The notes under the pieces were generated by a model. The model searched no databases. It saw only the letters and a list, made by a program, of their open reading frames with translations, and was not told the origin of the DNA. A DNA stretch of 64,000 nt from Pseudomonas bohemica (GTDB taxonomy: Bacteria > Pseudomonadota > Gammaproteobacteria > Pseudomonadales > Pseudomonadaceae): positions 27,098-91,097 of the forward strand of contig NZ_NKHL01000119.1 in assembly GCF_002934685.1 (NCBI RefSeq), read 5' to 3'. Made by a program: the position numbers and the translations under genes. Below, one piece after another: positions 43,777-53,500 of the stretch (position 1 is the stretch's first letter; the number at the start of each line of letters is the position of its first letter).

Positions 43777-45042
43777 TTAAACCTTCACGTTCACCGCCAA
43801 CGGCGGCACTCGCGCCAGTTTCAGCGCAGCGCCCAGCGCCAGGAGCAACAACACGCCAATGAACACGCCGATGCCGTTCCAGCCGGCGTAATGCCAGAAC
43901 ATCCCGCCGCCGGTACCGGCGACACTCGAGCCGACGTAGTAGCTGAACAGGTACAGCGAAGAGGCCTGGCCCTTGGCTTTGATCGCGCGGCGGCCGATCC
44001 AGCTGCTGGATACGGAATGGGCGCCGAAGAAGCCGAAGGTGAAAATGACGACGCCAATGATCACAACGGCCAGAGGCCTGAACATGGTGAGTGCCAGCCC
44101 CGCGATCATTAGCACGATCACCGCCCATAGCACGTTGCGCCTACCCAGTTTGTCCGCCAGTGCTCCAACCTTGGCCGAGCTGTAGATGCCAGAAAGGTAT
44201 ACCACCGAGAACAGCCCCACGACAGCCTGACTCAGGTTGTAAGGATCGGCCAACAGTCGGTAGCCAATGTAGTTGAACAACGTCACGAAGGCCCCCATCA
44301 GCAGGAAGCCTTCCAGAAATAGCCACGGCAGACCGGCATCGCGAAACTGTAGGACGAACCCGTCCAACAGGCTGCGGGCGTTGAGCGGGCGGGCAGCGAA
44401 GTTGCGCGAGGGCGGCAGAATTTTCCAGAACACACAGGCGCCAGCCAGGGAAATGACGCCCATGATCGACAGAGCGATGTGCCAGCTGACGTAGTCACTG
44501 AGCACGCCCGTGATGAGACGACCGCTCATCCCGCCGATGGCGTTACCACCGATGTACAGGCCCATCGCCAGGCCGATGTGCTGCGGATGAATCTCTTCGC
44601 TCAGGTAGGTCATGGCAACCGCTGCCAGCCCGCTCAGGGACAAGCCGACGAACGCCCGCGCCAGCAGCACGCCCTCCCAGCTCGGCATCAGCGCGCTGGC
44701 GATGGTGAACAGCGCGGCCGAGAACAGCGAAAATACCATCACCGATTTGCGCCCCAGGCGATCGGATATCGGTCCGGTGATCAGCAGCCCGATGGCAAGC
44801 ATGGCAGTGGCAACGGAAAGAATCAGGCTGCTCTCGGCCGCATTGATCGAGAACTCGCGAGACAGCACTGGCAGCATCGGCTGTACGCAATAGAGCAGTG
44901 AAAAGGTGGAGAAGCCGCCGCAAAACAGCGCAAGCACGGTACGAATGAAAGCGGGGGTGTCTTTCTCGATATAGGTGTCACCCAGCGGAATGGCGGCGTC
45001 GATCTCAGTCGCAGACGTGGCGGGGGATGCAGCAGTATTCAC
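43777..45042 (-). CDS. MFS transporter, YnfM-like
   Basis: 421-residue major facilitator with 12 hydrophobic segments. The motif-A equivalent is GPISDRLGRKSVMVF after the second span and ADKLGRRNVLWAV in the second half. It resembles E. coli YnfM, which is likewise next to a divergent LysR gene. I choose GTG at 45040-45042 because GAGG lies six bases upstream; a TTG at 45054 is open too but has a weak site. Substrate cannot be told; drug or metabolite efflux is likely. Confidence 0.85.
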   Translation of the reverse strand: MNTAASPATSATEIDAAIPLGDTYIEKDTPAFIRTVLALFCGGFSTFSLLYCVQPMLPVLSREFSINAAESSLILSVATAMLAIGLLITGPISDRLGRKSVMVFSLFSAALFTIASALMPSWEGVLLARAFVGLSLSGLAAVAMTYLSEEIHPQHIGLAMGLYIGGNAIGGMSGRLITGVLSDYVSWHIALSIMGVISLAGACVFWKILPPSRNFAARPLNARSLLDGFVLQFRDAGLPWLFLEGFLLMGAFVTLFNYIGYRLLADPYNLSQAVVGLFSVVYLSGIYSSAKVGALADKLGRRNVLWAVIVLMIAGLALTMFRPLAVVIIGVVIFTFGFFGAHSVSSSWIGRRAIKAKGQASSLYLFSYYVGSSVAGTGGGMFWHYAGWNGIGVFIGVLLLLALGAALKLARVPPLAVNVKV

Positions 45043-45129
45043 GGGTAACCTCAAGGGAAGCGAAGCGATGATTGAAAAATCATATAGCTACCTAACGATT
45101 TCCTCCAATATATTGTTCGACCTGTTTGA

Positions 45130-45145
45130 TAGGTTTTACGACCTA
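45130..45145. promoter_or_regulatory. Dyad at the LysR gene start
   Basis: TAGGT-TTTACG-ACCTA, perfect 5-bp arms, 12 bases before the LysR ATG and within the 114-bp divergent intergenic region. Plausible autoregulatory LysR-type site. Confidence 0.4.
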
Positions 45146-45156
45146 ATGGTGAGTTC

Positions 45157-46047
45157 ATGGAATTACGTCATCTGCGCTACTTCATCGCAGTCGCCGAAGA
45201 GCTGCATTTTGGCCGCGCCGCGGAGTCTCTCGGCATCTCCCAACCGCCGTTAAGTCAGCAAATCCAGGCTTTGGAAATCGAACTGGGTGCGCGTTTGTTC
45301 GAGCGGACCAACCGACGAGTGGCGCTAAGCGAGGCGGGCCGGCTGTTTCTCGACGAGGCGCGATTGGTGCTGGCTCAGGTCGAAAAGGCCTCCGATGTCG
45401 CCCGCCGCGCACAACTCGGCGAACTAGGCGAATTGAAGATCGGTTTCACCGCGTCGGCGCCGTTCACCTCGACCATTCCGCAAGCGCTCTTTGCCTTCCG
45501 TCAGCGTCGCCCCGATGTACATCTGGCGCTGCAGGAAATGAGCAGCAAGGAAGTCGCCGAGCGGCTGGAGGAAGAATCGATGCAGGTCGGCATCATGCGT
45601 CCGCTGCCCTTGCCGGATTCCCTGGTCGCGGTTGAACTGCTGCGCGAGCCGTTGGTGGCGATTCTGCGTTCCGATCATCCGTTGGCTGAAGGCAACGAGC
45701 GGGGAATTTACCTCAAGGAACTGGCCGGCGAGCCGTTCGTGTTTTTCCCGCGAAACTATGGCAGCGGCCTGTATGCGCAGTTGTTGAACCTGGCTCGGGA
45801 GGCGGGATTCAGCCCGTTGTTCGCGCAGGAAGCTGGCGAGGCGATGACCATTATAGGTCTGGTGGCAGCTGGACTGGGGGTGACGGTACTGCCCGCTTCG
45901 TATCAACGCATGCGCATCGATGGCGTTGTCTATCGCACGGTACTTGATCCGGAGGCGACTTCAGCGGTGTGGCTGGTGCAACGCAAGGACCAGAAATCAC
46001 CCATGGCCAAGGCGTTCGTCGAGCTGGTGACGCGCAAAGCGGGGTGA
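45157..46047 (+). CDS. LysR-family transcriptional regulator
   Basis: 296-residue regulator with an N-terminal winged helix (HFGRAAESLGISQPPLSQQI, residues about 18-37) and a C-terminal periplasmic-binding-protein-like effector domain (from about 90). Divergent from the YnfM-like transporter, which it probably controls, as with ynfL/ynfM. Confidence 0.9.
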   Translation: MELRHLRYFIAVAEELHFGRAAESLGISQPPLSQQIQALEIELGARLFERTNRRVALSEAGRLFLDEARLVLAQVEKASDVARRAQLGELGELKIGFTASAPFTSTIPQALFAFRQRRPDVHLALQEMSSKEVAERLEEESMQVGIMRPLPLPDSLVAVELLREPLVAILRSDHPLAEGNERGIYLKELAGEPFVFFPRNYGSGLYAQLLNLAREAGFSPLFAQEAGEAMTIIGLVAAGLGVTVLPASYQRMRIDGVVYRTVLDPEATSAVWLVQRKDQKSPMAKAFVELVTRKAG

Positions 46048-46082
46048 TCGTACGGCCTGCCTGCGCGCCCCATTCCAGAAGA

Positions 46083-46568
46083 TCAGTGGCTCGCTTTGCC
46101 TTTGATCGGACTGATGAGATAACTCAGGCCATCGGGCAGGGTGATGCGCAAAACCCCCTCCGAGGCGTAGCTGACCTGCCAACGGTCCTCGATGGTTCTT
46201 CCATGGGGCTGAAGTTGTACGCCAGGGTAGTCGAAGCGTACTTCTTTCTCGGACGTGAACGCGAACAGCACGGCGCCGAACAGCTCGCGGGCTTCGAAGT
46301 CAGCATCGGAGACTGCGCGGTCCTTCCAGCCGTCATTGGTGAGATCCTGCACCGCCAGCACCTCCCCCGTAGCATTGGTGAGAGTCCAGCGAACGCCGCG
46401 ATCCCGTTTCCTGGCCTCGACTCGCCATTGCTGATGCTCACCGGCCTGTTCACGCTGCGCATTCACCTGGATCGGGAATTTCAGATGAGGAATCTGCGCC
46501 GGCAGCTGATCCTGGCTGGCACACGCACTGAGCAGCAACACGCAGGCCAATAGCAAAGCTCGAATCAT
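46083..46568 (-). CDS. Putative lipoprotein of unknown function
   Basis: 161 residues with a clear lipoprotein signal: MIRALLLACVLLLSACAS, lipobox LSAC with Cys16. The mature part is beta-rich with no family I recognise (VRWTLTNATGEVLAVQDL). Start at ATG 46566-46568; another ATG at 46604 would add 12 residues in front of the charged n-region. Tail-to-tail with the LysR gene. Confidence 0.75.
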   Translation of the reverse strand: MIRALLLACVLLLSACASQDQLPAQIPHLKFPIQVNAQREQAGEHQQWRVEARKRDRGVRWTLTNATGEVLAVQDLTNDGWKDRAVSDADFEARELFGAVLFAFTSEKEVRFDYPGVQLQPHGRTIEDRWQVSYASEGVLRITLPDGLSYLISPIKGKASH

Positions 46569-46886
46569 CAGGTTACCTATAAATGGGGGAAGCGCCTTAA
46601 GCATCGCCGCGTTCGGAGAGCCACACGCTGTCGCGCAATGCCGGACATTATCGAGGTGTAACCGGATACTGGCAAATCCTCGACCTGATGTGCGTGACGT
46701 CGCACAGTTCGGGTTTTCGAGTAATCGTTGAATGCCCTGCGGCGACCTTCCGTGTAGTTCGCTTGCATTTCAGCCATCAGATTTTTCCGGGACGCTCGCC
46801 CTTGTCATGTGGATTGCCTAGACTCGATCCATTCATCGGGTCGCGCAACGATCCTTCAATGCAAGACAGCGACAGGGAGTTTTCAA
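46569..46886. other. Intergenic region before the parA-like gene
   Basis: 318 bp between divergent genes. I find no open frame with coding character, no convincing promoter and no repeat. Confidence 0.5.
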
Positions 46887-47666
46887 ATGCGGCGTGTGGT
46901 GTTCAATCAGAAGGGCGGGGTCGGCAAATCGAGTATCGCCTGTAACCTGGCAGCCGTCAGTGCCCATGAGGGTTACCGGACGCTCTTGATCGACCTCGAC
47001 ACTCAGGCCAACTCCACGCAGTACCTCACGGGGCTGACCGGCGAGGATATCCCGATGGGCATTGCCGATTTCTTCAAGCAGACCCTATCTTCCGGGCCGT
47101 TTTCCAAAAAGACTCAGGTCGATATTTACGAAACCCCGTTCGACAATCTCCATGTCGTCACAGCAACCGCCGAGTTGGCCGATCTGCAGCCCAAGCTCGA
47201 GGCCAAGCACAAGATCAACAAGCTGCGTAAGTTGCTGGACGAGCTGGATGACGATTACGAGCGTATCTACCTGGATACGCCGCCCGCGTTGAATTTCTAT
47301 GCGGTATCGGCATTGATCGCGGCGGACAGGGTGTTGATTCCCTTCGATTGCGACAGCTTTTCCCGGCAGGCGCTGTATGGCCTGCTCAAGGAAATCGAGG
47401 AACTGAAGGAGGACCACAACGAAGATCTGGAAGTGGAAGGCATCATCGTCAACCAGTTCCAGTCGCGCGCCAGCCTGCCGCAGCAGATTCTCGACGAGCT
47501 GATCGCCGAGGGCCTTCCCGTGCTGCCGATTTACCTCACTAGCTCGGTGAAAATGCGTGAATCGCATCAGGCCAACATGCCGCTGATTCACCTGGATCCG
47601 CGTCACAAGCTGAGCCAGCAGTTCGTCGAATTGCACCATTTGCTGGAAAACAATGCGACGCGGTGA
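46887..47666 (+). CDS. Orphan ParA-family ATPase
   Basis: 259-residue P-loop ATPase of the ParA/MinD class. Deviant Walker A KGGVGKSS at residues 9-16 (with the signature lysine), A' motif LIDLDTQANST, Walker B IYLDTPPAL. No parB gene or parS-like site is next to it, so it is not the chromosomal parAB pair; it may position another cargo. ATG at 46887 follows AGGGAGTTTTCAA. Confidence 0.88.
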   Translation: MRRVVFNQKGGVGKSSIACNLAAVSAHEGYRTLLIDLDTQANSTQYLTGLTGEDIPMGIADFFKQTLSSGPFSKKTQVDIYETPFDNLHVVTATAELADLQPKLEAKHKINKLRKLLDELDDDYERIYLDTPPALNFYAVSALIAADRVLIPFDCDSFSRQALYGLLKEIEELKEDHNEDLEVEGIIVNQFQSRASLPQQILDELIAEGLPVLPIYLTSSVKMRESHQANMPLIHLDPRHKLSQQFVELHHLLENNATR

Positions 47667-47672
47667 ACGCTG

Positions 47673-48044
47673 CTACGACGCGCCTTCTTCGCGCATGGCT
47701 CTGCTGAGGCGTTTCGCGCGTTTGCGAGCTACTTCAGCCTGATCCTTGGGGATGTCGATGGTGGCTTCCATGTCGGCCCTCAACTCATCCTGGCTGGCGA
47801 TCAGGCGGTGGTCCCCAACTGGGCAGTCGCAACGCACGATCTGCCCATGCGTCGCGACAGCGTGGAGCTGATCGATATACGTCGGATTGCCTTGAGCGAT
47901 GTATCCCACCTGCTCACAGGCCGCACACCACACCGGGTCACCCATGCGCGCAAGCCGGCGTTCGCCCCAGCTCTGGGTCCCTGATGTCTGCAGAACCACG
48001 CCTGCGGTGGTGGTCGAGTCGCCTTCCCTGATTACCGATGTCAT
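47673..48044 (-). CDS. PAAR-domain protein
   Basis: 123 residues; residues 1 to about 85 fit the PAAR fold that caps the VgrG spike of type VI secretion: VIREGDSTTTAGVVL, RMGDPVWCAACEQVGYI and the closing GQIVRCDCPVGDHRLIAS. The C-terminal 40 residues are charged and helical with no recognisable toxin domain. No vgrG, chaperone or effector gene is adjacent, so it is an orphan. Converges on the parA-like gene with six bases between the stops. Confidence 0.8.
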   Translation of the reverse strand: MTSVIREGDSTTTAGVVLQTSGTQSWGERRLARMGDPVWCAACEQVGYIAQGNPTYIDQLHAVATHGQIVRCDCPVGDHRLIASQDELRADMEATIDIPKDQAEVARKRAKRLSRAMREEGAS

Positions 48045-48181
48045 CGTTCGCCGCCTCTGATTTACCTGTAAGTACGGCTAAATCCTAGGCATTGAAAACG
48101 ACATCGTGAGTCCGAACAGCGCATTCAGACGTGTCCTACCACCAAAGCAGGCAAGCGCCTCAAGCTCTGAAGAATAGGCCG

Positions 48182-48616
48182 TCAAATCCCTTGGCTCGCC
48201 AGCCAGGCAATCAATTGCTGTAGCGGCAGGGCACCACTCTGACGCGCCACTTCCCGGCCGTTCTTGAACAGAATCAGGCTCGGAATCGAACGGATGCCCA
48301 ACTGCGCCGACAGCTGCTGATTGGCTTCGCTGTCCAGTTTCGCCAACCGCGCCCGCCCACTGAGCTGAGCCGCCGCCTGCTCGAAGGTCGGCGCAAAGGA
48401 TTTGCACGGCCCACACCATTCAGCCCAGACATCCACCAGCAGCGGCAGATCGCCCTTGATCTGACTGGCGTAGTCGCCCTGAGTCAGATTGAACGGCTTG
48501 CTCAACAACACCGGCTGCTTGCAGCGCCCGCACTTGGGCTGATCGGCCAGTCGATCGGCAGGGATGCGGTTCAGCCCATTGCAATGCGGGCAGGGAATAT
48601 GAAGAGATTCGGACAT
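48182..48616 (-). CDS. trxC: Thioredoxin 2 (TrxC)
   Basis: 144-residue thioredoxin with an N-terminal zinc finger (CPHC at about residue 9 and CGRC at about 29) and the active site WCGPC near residue 68. TrxC-type thioredoxins respond to oxidative stress and the zinc finger tunes the redox potential. Stands alone, 137 bases before the PAAR gene. Confidence 0.95.
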   Translation of the reverse strand: MSESLHIPCPHCNGLNRIPADRLADQPKCGRCKQPVLLSKPFNLTQGDYASQIKGDLPLLVDVWAEWCGPCKSFAPTFEQAAAQLSGRARLAKLDSEANQQLSAQLGIRSIPSLILFKNGREVARQSGALPLQQLIAWLASQGI

Positions 48617-48777
48617 GACAGCTACCTGAATAAGGCTGATGAGGGGTAAGTGGAGCCTGATTGTTGATTTATCAAGCTAAGCCTTGTCAGGCTGCTGCCA
48701 CTTCATCGTTTGAGCGGGGACCTTGATGGGATCAAATCGCTTGGTTTTACCGAAAGGACTCCCTCGTTTGCCCGACT

Positions 48778-48981
48778 ATGACTGATGCAGGTCCGATTGA
48801 GCGGGCACAGTACCCCGACAACTATGAAGCCAGGTTAATTGCGCAGATCAATGGCAAGGATGAGCAGATGATGATAGATCCTGGAAAACTGCCTACCCTT
48901 TTTGAAGTGCTTGCGCGTATGTGGCAATCAGACCGATTGGGTGGCGCCAAAGAAGACGAGGCCGAAGACGATCATAAGTAA
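48778..48981 (+). CDS. Small hypothetical acidic protein
   Basis: 67 codons, MTDAGPIERAQYPDNYEARL to an acidic end EDEAEDDHK. There is no strong ribosome site next to the ATG (AAAGGA is 18 bases upstream) and an in-frame stop lies at 48724-48726, so an upstream start is not available. The composition looks protein-like, but I do not recognise a family. Confidence 0.4.
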   Translation: MTDAGPIERAQYPDNYEARLIAQINGKDEQMMIDPGKLPTLFEVLARMWQSDRLGGAKEDEAEDDHK

Positions 48982-49009
48982 CCCCTGCCTGGCGCGGCCC
49001 CGTTTTCCC

Positions 49010-50473
49010 TCACGAAGAACAACTAATCTCCAAGTGTTTGCCCCAATCCGGCGGCCGCTGTGCATAGCTCTCCATCCCGGCCTGTTCCTCGAACGGCTTG
49101 CACAGCACTTGGTGCAGGCGGCGGACTTCGCTGTAGTCGCCCTGTTCGGCGGCTTCGATGGCGCGTTGGGCCAGATAGTTGCGCAGGATGTACAGCGGGT
49201 TGACTGCGTGCATGCGGGTGCGACGGTCGTCCTGACTGGTTTCGGGTTCGCGGGCGACCCGTGCTGTGTAGGCATCACCCCAGGCGTCGAAGCCCAGCAT
49301 GTCAACAAAGTCATCACGTAAACGGCCTACGACAATTTCAGGCGCTTCATCCCCGAGGCGGCGGAAGAACAGGCTGTAGTCGACGCCGCTGTTCTGCATC
49401 AATTGCAGCAGGCGGGCGATCAGCTCGGCGTCGTCGTCTTCGGCGGTGGTCAGTCCTAGTCGACGTCGCATCAGGTCCAGATAGTGGGCCTGATACAACG
49501 GAAGAAACATTCCCAATGCCTCGCGCAGTGCCTCAACGCCAATGAAGGGCGTGAGCGCCTGGGCCAGCGCGCTAAGGTTCCACTGGCCGATCGGTACCTG
49601 ATTGCTGAAGGAGTAGCGGCCTTCATGGTCGGAGTGGTTACAGACGAAATGCTGGTCGAAATCGTCGAGAAAGGCGAACGGGCCGAAGTCGAAGGTAATG
49701 CCCAGAATCGACATGTTGTCGGTGTTCATCACGCCATGACAGAAGCCATAAGCCTGCCATTTGGCGATCAGCTCGGCCTGGCGTTCGACGATCACGCGGA
49801 ACATCGCCAGATACGGCTCGGGCTGCTCCAGGCATTCGGCGTAATGCAAAGAGAGCACGTGATCGGCCAGTTCTTTGAGTTGTTCGTTCTGTTGGGTGTA
49901 GAAAAAATATTCCAGGCTGCCGAAGCGCACATGGCTTTGCGCCAGACGCAGCACCATCGCCGCGCGTTCTTGCGTTTCTCGCCAGACCGGCGTGGTCGAG
50001 CCGATCACACAGCCCGCACGGCTGGTCGGAATGCCCAAGGCATGCAGCGCTTCAGAGGCGAGAAACTCGCGAATTGACGAGCGCAATACGGCGCGGCCAT
50101 CGCCCATGCGCGAATACGGCGTCTGCCCGGCGCCCTTGAGGTGCAAATCCCAGTGCTCACCGGCGTCGTTATAGACCTCGCCCAGCAGCAGGCCACGACC
50201 ATCACCCAGACGCGGGTTATAGGCGCCGAACTGATGACCGGAATAAACCATCGCCCTCGGATCCGCTTCAGCCCAGAGCTTGTGGCCGCTGAACAACTCA
50301 GCGAAAACCGGCTCTTCGGCTTGCGCGGGGTCCAGATCCAACAAAGCCAGCGCCGCATCGCTTGCGACCACCAATCGGGGTTCGGCGATGGGCTCAGGTA
50401 ATACGGACGTGGAAAACGCGTCACCCAGGCGGGCGAAGCGGTTATCGAAGGTCAACTCGTCGAGGGCTTTCAA
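49010..50473 (-). CDS. selO: Protein adenylyltransferase SelO (YdiU)
   Basis: 487-residue pseudokinase that transfers AMP to protein Ser/Thr/Tyr residues, linked to redox control. Motifs: GDGRGLLLGE, MGDGRAVLRSSIREFL, HGVMNTDNMSILG and DFGPFAFLDDF, where the usual kinase loop is inverted. It ends with the family C-terminus ISCSS carrying the conserved cysteine. The start is TTG at 50471-50473 with GGAGG six bases upstream; the ribosome site touches a perfect hairpin at 50483-50510. Confidence 0.94.
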   Translation of the reverse strand: MKALDELTFDNRFARLGDAFSTSVLPEPIAEPRLVVASDAALALLDLDPAQAEEPVFAELFSGHKLWAEADPRAMVYSGHQFGAYNPRLGDGRGLLLGEVYNDAGEHWDLHLKGAGQTPYSRMGDGRAVLRSSIREFLASEALHALGIPTSRAGCVIGSTTPVWRETQERAAMVLRLAQSHVRFGSLEYFFYTQQNEQLKELADHVLSLHYAECLEQPEPYLAMFRVIVERQAELIAKWQAYGFCHGVMNTDNMSILGITFDFGPFAFLDDFDQHFVCNHSDHEGRYSFSNQVPIGQWNLSALAQALTPFIGVEALREALGMFLPLYQAHYLDLMRRRLGLTTAEDDDAELIARLLQLMQNSGVDYSLFFRRLGDEAPEIVVGRLRDDFVDMLGFDAWGDAYTARVAREPETSQDDRRTRMHAVNPLYILRNYLAQRAIEAAEQGDYSEVRRLHQVLCKPFEEQAGMESYAQRPPDWGKHLEISCSS

Positions 50474-50482
50474 GGGATGCCT

Positions 50483-50510
50483 CCAGCAGAATGTCCGAGC
50501 ATTCTGCTGG
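50483..50510. terminator. Perfect hairpin between mscK-like and selO
   Basis: CCAGCAGAATG and CATTCTGCTGG (11 bp) enclose six bases. It has no T tract on the minus strand, and its arm overlaps the last two bases of the selO GGAGG, so it may be a translational rather than a transcriptional element. Confidence 0.6.
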
Positions 50511-50521
50511 GTTTATGGCTG

Positions 50522-53500
50522 TCAGTCGAGTTTGACGTCGGGAGGCTCAGGCACATCCTTCGGCGCCGCGGGCACGGAAGTGGGAGTAGCGATGTCCTTC
50601 TGCTCCGGCTCGATGGGCACCATCTTGTACTCCTGCCCCTGCATGTTTTTGAGGTAAACCTCCATCTGCCGGAACGAGATGTTGATGTGCTGCTTCTTGA
50701 ATTCCTTGTTGATGAAGCGGTTGATTTCATCGAGCACCGGGTTGCGGTCGCCCAGGTCACGCACATGCATGCGCAGCTCGTGATCCAGCGTGCTTTCGCC
50801 GAAATTCAGGAAGTACACATGGGGCGCTGGTTCCTTGAGCACACGCGGGTTGTCCTGCGCTGCCTTGATGAGCAGGGTGCGCACCAGATCCAGATCGGAG
50901 CCGTAATCGACGCCGAGCTTGAGCGTGACGCGGGTAATGGTGTCGGTCAGCGACCAGTTGATCAGTTGTCCGGTAATGAACGTCTTGTTCGGGACAATGA
51001 TGTCCTTGCGGTCGAAATCGGTGATCGTGGTCGCACGAATGCGAATCTTGCTGACCGTGCCTGACAGGTTGCCGATGGTAATGGTGTCGCCGATCCGTAC
51101 CGGGCGCTCGAACAGGATCATGATGCCGGAGATGAAGTTGGCGAAGATCTCCTGCATGCCGAAACCCAGGCCGACCGACAGCGCAGCCACCAGCCATTGC
51201 AGCTTGTCCCAACTTACGCCCAGTGCGGACAGCGTCGCGACGAAGCCGACACCGGCAATGATGTAGGACAACAGCGTGGTGGTTGCGTAGGAACTGCCTT
51301 GTTTGAGGTTCAGCTTCGACAGCACCAGTACCTCCAGCAGGCCGGGCAGGTTACCCGCCAGCACGAAGGTGATGCCGATGATCACCAATGCGCCGATGAG
51401 GTCACCGAGGCTGATCGGTACCATGCTCATCGTCGCGCCGGTGCCACTGGTGTATTCGTACAGGGTGATGTTGTCCAGGTATGAGAACACAGTGATCAGA
51501 TCGGCCCAGACCAGATACAGAGCGCCGATGAACCCGCCGACCAGCGCCAGGCGAATCAGCCGCAACGACTGTTGGTTGACCTGCTCGATGTCCAGCGTAG
51601 GCTCTTCGATCAGCGTCTCACCTTCGCCCGCTTCCTTGGCCGCCTGACGTTTGCTCAGCGCACGTTGATAGGCAAGACGGCGCGCCGCGACGCTCAGGCC
51701 CCGCACGAAGGCAGCTTCGATCACCAGCCACACCATCAGCAGGTAAAGCGTGTCGATCAAGCGGTCGCTGAGCTTGAGCGCGGTGTAGTAGTAGCCGAAG
51801 CACACCGCGAGGAACAGCGCGACCGGCAGGGCAGTAAACGCCAGACCTACCGCACGACGGAACAACGAGGCGTTCTGGTGCGTCGGGCTGGTCAGCAACA
51901 GACGCCCCAGTAGCCAGGTCATCATCGCGTAACAGGTCAGGACTACGGCGATACCGATCACGTCGTCGGCCAGCGCAGACGGCTCGTGTTCGGCGACCGC
52001 CACCACGGTCACCAGCGCCAGCACCACCAGCCCAAGACGGCGGATCCAGCCGCGCAGGAATTCAACCTGCACCTTCTCCCAGCGAAAGTGCAACTGCGCT
52101 ACGCCACCCGGCGCAAGGATGCGGTAGGCCGTGTAGAACACCAGCCAGGCCAGGGAGATCTGCATCAGCGCCGCGCCCAGATTGACGTTCTGCTCGCGGG
52201 CGTCGATCTGCAATGCCAGTGCGCACAACGCCAGCGCCAGCGAAAGCGGCATTGCCAGCAAGATGTTGATGAAGATGGCCAGCGGCGTCTGCCACTGCCG
52301 GTCCCGCTTGAAGTGGCCAATGTCGCCGTGCAGCCGGTTGAGCTTGTCGTACAGCGCCTTGCGCTTCCACATCAGGGTGCCGATCACCAGCAGCAGCGGC
52401 AGGAAGATCAGCGGGCGTTGGGTCAGCCCGTCAGTCAACTCGCTGACGGTAGAGGTCCAGGGCAGGGTGGTGAGTTGTTTGGTCAGGCGTGGTTTGACCC
52501 GCTCGAACCATTCCAGATCCAGCGGCTTGTTGCTGGGAATCCAGAACATCTGCTCGTCCAGGGTTTGACGCAGGCTGATGGCCGTGCTCACCAGTTGTTT
52601 CTGGTTGAGTTGCAGCGTGATGGATTCATTGAGCAGCGAGCTCAACTCTCTGTTGAGTCGTTCCAGCAGGTCGGTGCGGGTGGTGGCCAGGTCGAGCAGA
52701 GTCTTGCGCAGCGCCGGGGTGACGTCTTCGGGTTTCTGGGTTGCGAGCAGGGTGTCGACATAATTGGCCGGATTGCTCATCTGCTCGCGCTGTTGGTTGA
52801 CCTCGAATTGGTACAGACGAATGTCGGCGATCTCGTCCGCCAGGCCGCTGTCGAGTTTCAGCTTGGGCAGCGATTGCTTCTGCTTATAGAGAATCTTGGA
52901 CAGCAACAGGCTGCCGCTCAGCACGTTGATCTGCTCGTCCAACGCCTGATCGGTCTGGGTGATCGCGTCAAGCTGGGTTTTGGTCTTGAGGTTCTGTTGG
53001 GTCAGTTCGTTGAGGCGGTCGGTGCCACGTAACAGGTAGTCGGAGAGCTTGAGGTTGGCGGCGCTTTCGGTCGCCAGCAGGCTGCTGCCCCCGGCCTTCT
53101 GTGCCTCGATCGACAGTTGCGTCACGGTTTGCTGAGACTGTGCGCGCCGCTTGTCATTGATCAGCGTCTGCAGGTCCTGGATTTCCTGGTCCTGACGGGC
53201 GACCTTCTCGGTGAGCAGGTCATGCTGACTGCCGCCCAGGTCCTGCAGCTGGCTGTTGCCGGCCAGTTCCTGGCGACGCAAGGCGATCAGCGCGTTGATC
53301 GATGCCAGTTCGGCATTCAGTTGCGCACGCTGGTCGCCATTGATGGCCTTGCCGCCATCTTTGCCGGACTTGAGGATGCCATTGATGGCCTGGATGCGCG
53401 TCTGGCTATTGCTGATCTCCGCCTGAGCGCGTTCCGGCCGAGTCTGCGCGGTGATCGCCAGGCTGTTGGCGTCGTTCAGGGCCTTCTGCAGATCGGCCTG

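Noticed and set aside
48078..48419. Open frame between trxC and the PAAR gene on the minus strand
   Set aside because: It is mostly another phase of trxC and has no ribosome site.
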